From Pempheris klunzingeri (taxonomy: Eukaryota > Chordata > Actinopteri > Acropomatiformes > Pempheridae): a DNA stretch of 64,000 bases. Each line of letters starts with the position of its first letter. The first letter of the stretch is position 1. Shown here piece by piece: positions 55,059-64,000 of this stretch. A program made the translations under genes and the position numbers. The notes under the pieces are model-generated. The model searched no databases. It saw only the letters and a program-made list of their open reading frames with translations, and was not told where the DNA came from. The stretch covers positions 4,995,874-5,059,873 of the forward strand of contig NC_092014.1 of assembly GCF_042242105.1 (NCBI RefSeq), given 5' to 3'.

Positions 55059-56308
55059 TTTATTGAAACTAAAGAACACTAATGAAGCAATTTTAGCTAA
55101 ATGACTGACTGGCAACAGCCACAAGAACAAAGCAGGGGGTAAAATCAGTTTGCGCTACCTGCCAAAGTGGAAGGTCATCAGACAAACTTATCACTATTGA
55201 TTTCTACACGCCAAAACTGCCTGGATACATGTCCCACAGACTACAAACAGCTGCCAAGTTGCTCAAAGGTTCAACAAACTGCTTTTCTAGCTGCATTTAG
55301 TTGATGGCTTCAACATGAACTGTGTTCACCTCATGGACCATCTAGACCATGACAAGTTGAGAAGTTCAACAGTTCAAATTAGGCCTGAAGAAAACATTTT
55401 ACAACAAACTGTAGGCCAGTTTAGAGTCTTGGTGGACGCCACGGAGTTAAAGAAAGTGGTGGGTGTGTGAGAAATAAAGGCAAGCAGGGAAAGACGGCAA
55501 GGACAGCAATAACTTAAAACTATTGTTTTTGTATATTCTTTTGCAGCTTTTAAGGTTGTGCGTGCATATAAATACTTACTCATACTGTATGTATATGCAT
55601 GTGCGTTCAAGAGAGCAAGAGGAAAAGGCCTTGAAAAACTGATGAACTACATAAAATAGGTCATTTTTCGATGCAGTCAAGTGCATTGCATTTACCTCGC
55701 TGTATTGATGCAATATATGAGAGTCCAACTGTGTTAAGTGCAAGAACACATCACCTCATTTGTCATTAACAAGCTGGACCTCCAATGACGGGGGGGGCGG
55801 GAAATTGGCATAACACCTGAAGGCTGTCAATATCAGCCATCGCAGCAGCGCCTGAATCAAAAGAGCATTTGGTCCTTTCACGTACACCAAGTGTGCTTGA
55901 CAAACACTCGCCCCACACACCAGATGGGTGAGGGTTTCACTTTTTGGACTTGGACTTTTTTCAAGTAAGTGAAAGAAAACAAATACCATTTCCATCCAAG
56001 TCTGCTTCAAAGAGTCACTGCTGTGCAAGTGGACAAAATATGGCAATTTAAGTGACGAGAAGGGCATATTAGCTGCCCCTTTTTGGAAATTATACACTTC
56101 TCTTTTTTAAAAAAAATATCTTTTTACTTCTTGTTTTTACTATTCAATGGCTGGGCGGTCTTAAGTGACATTACATTTCATCAATCGTTACACAAATATG
56201 GACACACCTTTAAGTAAAAGGTATTAGGGGGCTGAAGTGGCAACACTGGCATGAAATATAATTTTTTTTTTATCATCAATGGCAATTGGCCTCATCTCAT
56301 CTGATCTC
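55059..56308 (-). other. cbx6: Probable cbx6 3' untranslated region
   Basis: From the cbx6 stop to the first minus-strand AATAAA (55059-55064), about 1.25 kb. The end is inferred only from the hexamer. Confidence 0.4.
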
Positions 56309-59300
56309 CTATGGCTTGGTTGGAGAGGGGTCGTCAGAGGTGGTGTTGGGGGGAGGGGAGGAGGCGTCTTCGGGGCTCGCGGAGGGCGAGGCGGGGCAGG
56401 AGGCGGGGGAGGGGAACTCTTTTATGGTGACGGTGACGAGGTTGGTGGTGACGTCGGTGACCACCACATCCTTGCAGCTCGGTGCCATTTCAGGGTGCCA
56501 GTCGGGGTCTCCCTCTGCAGGCACCCGCTTAGATGGGGGTTCGGCGGGACCAGAGCTCTGGTCTCCCGGGGTGACGGAGGCGGGGGCGGCGGCCAGCTGG
56601 CGCTTAGCCCTGCGTTGGCGAGGATTTTTCCTGCCTCCCTCTGAGGGCACCGAACGGTCCTGTGCACCATCCTCTTCCTCGTCTTCCAAGGAAGAAGAAG
56701 GTGAGGAAGGCAGGAAGGAAGATGCTGACACCATGGGGTCTGCAACTGAGGACGGTGCTGGAGCAGGGGGTTTGGCGCTGTGGCCCTTCTGGGTCTCTGT
56801 GTGAGATTTACTGGACTTGGGACACTCACTGGAAGGTGAGGCTCCTGAGGCGGACTGGGACTGAGCAGCTAAGGTGTCGGTGGGAGATTTTCCTTCAGAG
56901 CTGCTGGAGCTGGAAGGAGAAGGAGGTGACCGGTACTGGGAGGAAGTGGACCGGGTGTCCTTGGCCCCTGTGCTGGACCCTGGGTGGGAGGGAAAAGGCA
57001 CAGTGCCTCCACATTGTAGCCCAAATGGCGTCCCGTACATCGGGAACCCCAGCATCTTCAGAGGAGGCTGGAAAGGTCTATAGGGTGCCTCTCCTTTCTT
57101 CCCAATGATGCGATTGCGGGAGGGGATGTTTTGGCGTCCTGCTGTGATATTCCTGCTGCTGGCAGCCGCGCCGCCCCTACCGTGCTTGTCAATGACCTTC
57201 AGGTTGAGGATGATCCGACCTCTCTTGACCTCCCGGGGTTTGACTCTACGGTTGAGGATGCGGACGGTCTCGGAGAAAGGGGAGACGTGCAGGCGGGAGG
57301 GGAAGCCACTGGAGTTGGAGAAGGTGGGCCCCATGGGGTCTGAGCGGGGCAGCGGGCGCCTGGACATGCGGTGGCAACGGTGAATGTCTTTCTTCAGCTT
57401 GTGGGTGGCTGCAAGGGAATTGAGTTTAGGAGTGGGCGCCATGCTTGAGGAAGAGGAGGACGACGAGGCTAACTGATGAGGTGCAGTGGAGGCGGAGGCG
57501 GAGGCGGAAGGGGTTGCACGGCTGGAAGTGGACGAGGAGGAGCGCGATTTAGTCTGGCGGGTGTTTGAGGCTCGGCTGCTGGTCTCTCCTCTCTGAGCAC
57601 GAGCCTGAGGGAGATTATAAAGAATTCAGAAACATTTGTGCAGGGGTGTGAGCTTTATTTTTGTTGAGAACCTGCCTCCTTCACCACCATTTGCACTGAC
57701 AAATTGAAGGCGTGGGTCACACAGCACCCACTTTGTTTCCCATGTGAGCCTAAAAAAGTTTTAGACATCCAAGCAATAACTATAGTCTATCATGTAGTTG
57801 GACACTTTTCCTGGTTATGTGATCAAAATATGAACAGCAATATATGTCGGTGGTTGGTTGTCAACAAAATGAAATGTCATTGCTTTTCTAAATGGTTCAA
57901 ATCTGACAGCACACTTTCCTGTAAAGTGCTGCTACTTGAACAATGGTGCCTGTTTGAGGAGACTGAACAAATTATGGCAACAGTTACCAGTAGGTAGGTT
58001 TTAAAAGGAAGAACTTTGGCTTAAATTTTAAAATAATTTTAAAATATGAGCTCATTGTGCATCACTGGAAGTTTTTACGCTGTACATGACTGACTTTTCA
58101 ATCACTGCTGATGTGTTTCAGTGTCTTTTAAAACACTACTTGACCTTGAGAGGCTCATCTTCTTGCTTAAACATTAAAATAAACATTAAAAAAAAACAAA
58201 AAAGTACCTTCATGACAAAGTTTTTGGGTTTGGGCCCCCGTTTCTTCGGCCCATGCAATTCCCTTTGTCGTTCCCTATTAAAAAAAAGGAAATGACAGTA
58301 ACGACAATACAAATCAGAAAAGTAGAGACAGACTAAAAAAAGAACACCACAACGAGAGCAAGTATAACGAATCAAAAGAGAAGACAGTGATGAAAGCTGT
58401 GGGTGGGTGAAAGTAGAGCAGTTGAGTCGGGCAGAGAGAACATTTGAAGTCATGCTTGAACACAGACAGATTCCCTGTCTTTACACGTCCATTGCAGTTT
58501 CTATTTTGATGCGTTTCTCTTAATTTTGCCTGTTTTATAGAGTCCATTTTAGTTTACTGTACTGCTACTTTCTGTGAGCTGCACAAGGCTTTCAAGTGGC
58601 TTGGCAGCAGACATAAAGGACTTCAGCTGAGATGGATGTTTAACAATCAGGAGGATGAGAAGAGAAGAGGAGGAGGGATGTAAAGACACTAACAGACAAG
58701 ATAAAAGCAGAAACGGGCGTGAGCACTTACTGTAACATACATGGGAGTTAACAGAAAGTCAGGACATACTGTATACCAACGAGTAAAAGTAAGACTAGAA
58801 ACTGAAATAAACAAAAATATTTCAAAAACTAAGCATAGCAGACACTGACAGAGTCTAAGCACAGAGAAAACTGTGCAAAATGAGTATATTTCTAAAGCAC
58901 CGACTTTACTCACTTTTGCTCGAAGCCCAGTATCAGCCTATCATCCAGAATATTCTCCTCTGGCTCCCATGTGCTGTGCCTACACAAGGATGGCGCAACA
59001 TGAAGAAAACACACAACAAAGGAGGCTTTGTACCACCAAAGGGGATTTAATTCACATTTTCTTCTGTTTAATTTGAGGCAATCAAAAACAGCATACACAG
59101 ACTCACAAAGTCTCATTTTAAAGATGCTTACAATTATCAGTCTAATAAGTCAAAGTTCAGAATAGCACTTACTTCATTGCCCATCCTTTCCATTTTACCA
59201 GGTATTCAAGCCTTCCCTGGAAGAAAAAGACAGATGGTGGATTTAAAAAAAAAAAAAAAAAAACAAGCGCAAGAGATTTTAAAAAAAAAAAATCCCTTAA

Positions 59301-60507
59301 ATCTGTAACACATTTGCAGCAGCATCCTTTTTGCTGAGCAGCCTTTAGTCTCATGTTAATCTACATTTGAGAGTTACCAGGAAACACAGCACAAAAACCT
59401 CTCATCCAACACAACAACATTTTATTCATTTAACCACAATTCAGCCCTAGTCTGGTAGATGTCATATTCAATCTTGATTATATTTCAAAGAAGGGAAAAA
59501 AAAAATTGTCTGGTAACAGGGGACGTTCTTCGCTCATGGAGCTCATCCTGGCTCTCAACATTTAAATCCCATATATTCACAACAATAATATGGACATCAT
59601 ACATTTTTAAGAGTTTTTCTACATCACACACAAACATTAGCAGCTTGTCTGCATCATCTTAAAAAAGGCTGAGTCTCTAATCTTAAACCTAAACATATTA
59701 TTCCTGCTTTTGTGCAGCTGCTTGGATCACTTTCATCTCACAATAATGGGTACAACTTTGAAGTTGCAGCAGGCGATTGAGAAGTAGTTGGAGGCCTGGT
59801 GGGCCTGCTGGTTAACTGTGTATGTACCAGCCACTTAAGATGGAGCCCTACCATGATTTATAGGGTCTTTTCCAGCATACAAGCAACACCAGAGTGATAA
59901 AACACTGAGAAACTACTAGAAGTCAGCCACGGCTGGGAGACTCCTCTCCCATCAACAGTTGATGAGTGCAAGGACAAATGTTTTGGGAACCATCTTTCAC
60001 AAGCTGCAGAGGAAAGCAGTGGTCTACAGCGGGCTTTAATGTGGGAGCTACAAACACCTTTTCCACGGGATTTAAAATGCACAACGACTGTGGCCGTATA
60101 GCTTTAGCTGCCATTAGCTGGCAGGGAAACCAGGCCCCTCCATTTCACAGCACAGCCCCGGTCCCCTCGGCTTGTTCTGCAGCTAGCCCCTTCTTTGTGT
60201 CGCTGTTTTTATTACCCTGCTAATGTCTGAATGTTCGAGCCGTGACTCGCTAGCTAGCTGCTAGCTAACGCTGGCTAGTAAAGTAAAGGCAACCGTTAGC
60301 CGCAAGGCCTCTATAGCATTGCATAGGGGCAAGAAGACAGCCCCGCGCCTATGGACTGGAGCCGTGCCGTGCCGTGCCGTGCTGGCCAACATCTGCGAGA
60401 AGTCAAAAACACGCGGGACGGCGGCGGCTGTAGCTCACCTTACGGACGCGGCGCTTCAGTATGGCTTCCGCGGCGAAAACGCGATCTCCCACAGCCGAGA
60501 GCTCCAT
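56309..60507 (-). CDS. cbx6: Chromobox protein 6 (Polycomb, PRC1)
   Basis: Five exons, 60439-60507, 59173-59216, 58914-58979, 58208-58274 and 56309-57604, give 513 residues (human CBX6 about 412). The chromodomain spans about 8-60, with cage residues F11, W32 and W35 ([20 protein letters not shown], then [20 protein letters not shown]). An AT-hook-like [10 protein letters not shown] follows. CBX6 marks in the long exon are [47 protein letters not shown] and [10 protein letters not shown]-type sequence (here [10 protein letters not shown]). The C-box at about 456-479 ([18 protein letters not shown]) binds RING1. The protein reads H3K27me3 within canonical PRC1 and compacts chromatin. Between these lies a long low-complexity Ser/Pro/Glu region, and an Ala/Ser run opens exon 5. 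Fish may have two cbx6 copies; which one this is cannot be told. Confidence 0.95.
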
Positions 60508-60760
60508 CTTTCATGCCCGGACTGAGAGCTACCTGTCTCCGCTTTCCTCCCTCCAGACGTCAGGCTCTGCTGTGCGCTCGGGCCGACCGCTGCCAAAGTG
60601 TGTGAGAGGCAGCAGCAGACACACACACATGCACACACACACACACTCGCACACACCACTACTACCAGCAGGAGCGGCGGCGCGGACTGCCTGCTATCTG
60701 TCACGTGGCCGGGGTCAGCCCCCTCTGGTCGTCCTGGCAACGGTGAAGACACTCGTGAGG
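60508..60760 (-). promoter_or_regulatory. cbx6: cbx6 CpG-rich promoter region
   Basis: GC-rich sequence upstream of the cbx6 ATG, with a CA run (60620-60655) and an E-box, TCACGTG (60701-60707). The transcription start is not resolved. Confidence 0.45.
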
Positions 60761-61137
60761 ATGCAGAGAGCCGCGCGCCGCCTGGAGCTCTCATCACCTG
60801 TGTTTGGAAAGTCACAGAGACACGCAAAAACCTGCAGAAAACACAGGAAGACTCACCGTGTTTGCAGTAGTGTTGATGAAAATGACATTACTGCAATTAT
60901 GCAAGAGTACAAGCAGCATCTACAAAAAAAAAATGGATAAAAGTAACTCCAAACATGTTCACCTGCCTCAAAAAAGCAGTTTACTGTCAGTAAAAACTAT
61001 TCATTTCTTATTTTCAAGATCTCAAAGTCATTTTTTTTTGTCTTTTTGTAGTTCCTTATGCTCAAAGAAGATATACAAGCAATTACACTAAAAATAGAAA
61101 AAATGAAATATTAAATAAAACATTTACTATATGTATG

Positions 61138-61246
<109 letters not shown>

Positions 61247-62134
61247 TGAATACATCCTCCAGTCCAGAAAACAGTTTTGGTTAACATGCAATTGCTTTAC
61301 CGCATACAGCCATATCCTCTGTACTTCATGTATATAATGGAAACTGTACATAGTCGTTCCATATTTATTCCAACATCTTTGCACTACTGTCATTTTCACA
61401 TCCTTTGTCACAGTTTTTACATCTATACTTTTATAGATATTTACATTGTACATTGAGTTTAAATGTTTATTTTTAGTTAAATGTGTGTTTGCTTTGTTCA
61501 GCTCTGTTGTTCTTGTCTCTCTGTTTATGTGTAAGTACACGAGAGCAGTGGAAAAACCAAAGTCAGATTTGTTTCATGTGTTCACATACTTGGCCGGTAA
61601 AAGCTGATTCTGTTATAATAACACATACATAATTTATATTATACTTTTGTTCATTTATATTAGGCTGTATTTACTGATGCTTGCTTATGTGGGTATTCTT
61701 GAATCCTTAATTTTTAATTCCTTAAATCGTTGAGTCTCTCTTAATTAAAGAATTTGATCTTGACTTGCTCTTTTATGGAAAATGTCTTGAGATGATATTT
61801 GCTATGAATTGGCACTATATAGACAAAGACCAATTGATTGTTGTGCACTCTCTGCAGCATTGACAATGAAGTCATGCCCTCAGTGATTCCTCAAGATTTA
61901 AATAAAGGTTGAATGAAAGAATTTACTTGGTTACAGTCTATGGTTTCGCCCAATGGACTTTTTTCAGAGCACACATTTGACTTTTTATTGTAGGTAAAGC
62001 ACAAGTTACTATCAAAGTTACTATTCAATTCGATTCAAGTCTCCTTCTAAGCCATATTCAGAGACAACTGGCCCATGGGCATGAATATGTAAACCTTCCC
62101 GCTAACTGTGTATAGTACTCAGCCCCACTAAAAG

Positions 62135-62199
62135 CATATTGTATTTATCACCTCACAGTATCTGTATAGATACTGTGAGGTGATAAATAAGCCAATATG
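62135..62199. repeat. Near-perfect hairpin
   Basis: The perfect 22-bp arms, 62142-62163 and 62168-62189, are separated by a 4-base loop (GTAT). The stem extends by 7 more pairs (CATATTG/CAATATG) beyond a 3-base bulge at 62190-62192. Confidence 0.9.
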
Positions 62200-63150
62200 T
62201 ACAATACCAGATCCCTGAAACTGAAGCTGCTAATTTAAATGCAGATATCATTAATTCACTTATTTATTCCTATGATTTTCCTCCTGTGACATAAAATCTG
62301 AACATCTGTGATAGCTGCTCCAGACCAGATGAATCTGTGTTTGACAGCTTCAAAATCTTGACACTTTACTTTTTTCTGCAAATATTGGACAAAGCGAGTA
62401 ATGGCATCTGCCCTTTATGTCCCTCAGAGTGGATATACATTGATGTTAAATGTTCCAATAGACATTAAAAAAGCAGCATAGGTAGCAGCTATATGATCCG
62501 TGTGGGACAAAGCTGTGAATTATGGCAAAAACGGTAAAATCCAGAGATTTATGAAGATAGTGACATTAAGAGACAGCTATATGACGCATGATTCATGAGG
62601 GTGAAAATTCAAGCTGGTGTTTGAAAAATAAAAGTTTTGAGTGTACTAAATAAACTACATGTTACTTTATACAGTGTACAAGTTTCACAAGTAGTTTGAT
62701 ACTTGCAGATTACACATAAGTAAGTAAGCATGAAAGTGAATGAATTAAATGATGAATTTTGGATGGAGTACTGTCACTTTTGCCACTTTCACATAGGAAC
62801 GTGAATCTGAGCAGTATTTTTGTGTTACAGTTATGGGTGTTATTGATGTTTTACAATGTTTTTTAGAACCAAGGACTGATTCATAACTAAAAACTCTAAA
62901 GCTTATATATCGTATATCAAAACCCCTTTCATGTGTACTTAGGATCATCTTAATGTAGTTTGAAGTGCTTAATGTTTTAAAGTCACACTAATTATTGAGT
63001 AATTTAATGTTCAAAATTGCCTCAATGAGGTAGCTCCTGTTCTAGTAGAAAATCATTATTGATTTTAAGTGATCACTTCTCAGAAATAGTCAAATCCTCT
63101 CAAGTTGACTGACTATCAATATCAGCTAGTGGGACTTTGGACAACCAGGG

Positions 63151-63299
63151 CCCCGCCCCCTTTTCACCTAGCAGGGTTGAATTCCTGAGCTCTGATTGGA
63201 GCAAATCGTGTCAGTCAAGATTGGAAGCAGGTTCGGTTGCGGCGCGGCGGTTGTTGATGTAGCCGTCAGAAGTCAGTCCGGCGGAGCGGAGCTAGCAAG
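63151..63299 (+). promoter_or_regulatory. pla2g6: pla2g6 promoter and untranslated exon 1
   Basis: A GC box (CCCCGCCCCC, 63151-63160) and two inverted CCAAT boxes (ATTGG at 63195 and 63220, 25 bp apart) precede a GC-rich exon. That exon ends GCTAGCAAG at 63299, followed by donor GTAAGC. The intron runs to 63944. Confidence 0.7.
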
Positions 63300-63944
63300 G
63301 TAAGCACGGACGGACGGCTTTTACTCCACCTAATGCGATTAGCCTCACTTGACAGCCAGCTAACTGTAGCATAGATACTCAAAATGTCTGGGATATGTAT
63401 ATTAACAGCACAAACTTAAGGGACTGTCTGCCGCTGGGTTATTTTTGTCAGCTCTGGCATCATGTGAAATTGATTCTGTGTAACTAGGAACTCGTGAGCA
63501 GCTTGAATGGAGCCACTTGTTCATCATTTCACCGAAGACCAACCTCATTTGTCAGAGTCACCAGAGGCTCTTGGAGTGTAATAGGAAGTGGGGAGCTGAC
63601 AGCCAACCCGAAATGTCTACTAATATGGTAGCCCAGCTGGCACAATGATAGTATAATTTTGCTACAGCTCACAGAGAGTTGTTGTTTTTGCTAGTACACA
63701 TCTACAACAAGTTAAGAGTCTCCAAGCAGCCACAGCATGTAATGTTAATATCTGGGATATTACACCTGTTGCCATTGTTGAGTCCTGCCCTGGGGATAAG
63801 ATAAATCATTCATCAGTGCTGAAAACAATCCTAAAGGCTGCCAAAGAGGGCAGAGCTAAACATTTGAGGACATGCTGCCAAAAGCTGTCAAGCTAGAGAT
63901 GATAGAGACTGAGGCTTCCCTGAGCTCTCTGCTCTTTGTCTCAG
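63300..63944 (+). other. pla2g6: pla2g6 first intron
   Basis: Bounded by GTAAGC and a TTTGTCTCAG acceptor. Nothing else was seen within it. Confidence 0.65.
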
Positions 63945-63950
63945 GTAACC

Positions 63951-64000
63951 ATGCAGTTCCTGGGCCGGCTGTTGGACACTGTGTCCTCTGTGTCAACCCT
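63951..64000 (+). CDS. pla2g6: Calcium-independent phospholipase A2 group VI (first 16 codons)
   Basis: Exon 2 begins at 63945 after an acceptor, and ATG follows 6 bases later. MQFLGRLLDTVSSVST matches the start of PLA2G6 (human MQFFGRLVNTFSGVTN), a phospholipase with ankyrin repeats and a patatin-type catalytic domain that remodels membrane lipids. Only the N-terminus is in view. The neighbouring gene also fits, since PLA2G6 and CBX6 are both on human 22q13.1. A short match, but start context, family start and synteny agree. Confidence 0.8.
   Translation, partial: MQFLGRLLDTVSSVST

Noticed and set aside
56286-56804. 172-codon plus-strand frame in cbx6 exon 5
   Set aside because: Antisense shadow of a low-complexity, GC-rich coding exon.

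Overview
This is vertebrate, most likely teleost fish, DNA. It has multi-exon genes with GT-AG introns, dense CA/GT, TATC and AT microsatellites, fragments of short interspersed elements typical of ray-finned fish, and proteins that align exon by exon with vertebrate families. All gene models were read from the sequence by joining splice sites in frame. No alignment or database search was run.

Layout. (1) 1-8333, minus strand: twenty exons encoding the tail and linker of a divergent dynein heavy chain, best matched to DNHD1. The motor domains lie beyond the left edge. Two RFX X-box palindromes and a probable 5' exon sit at 9.4-9.7 kb. (2) 10415-15478, minus strand: a Golgi/secretory kinase gene of the FAM20C type. 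It is well formed until the last visible splice donor, but the exons for the catalytic C-lobe were not found. (3) 15.5-29 kb: a gene-poor, repeat-rich stretch. It holds a tRNA-Ser-like gene, a TTAGG minisatellite, a 126-bp exact duplication and a 665-bp fold-back element. (4) 29972-31751, minus strand: dnal4, an LC8-like axonemal dynein light chain. (5) 32.4-40.5 kb: intergenic, with several SINE-like pieces. (6) 40591-47762, minus strand: nptxr, the neuronal pentraxin receptor, in five exons. (7) 48-55 kb: intergenic DNA with a long GT array, then the probable cbx6 3' UTR. (8) 56309-60507, minus strand: cbx6, a Polycomb chromobox protein, in five exons. (9) 63.15-64 kb, plus strand: promoter, first exon and first coding bases of pla2g6.

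The genes are not an operon-like pathway. The block dnal4-nptxr-cbx6-pla2g6 matches the gene neighbourhood of human 22q13.1. The dynein-tail gene and the fam20c-like gene come from other human neighbourhoods, so the repeat-rich 16-29 kb stretch is a plausible old rearrangement zone. Two dynein-related genes (dnhd1-like and dnal4) lie on the same strand about 20 kb apart.
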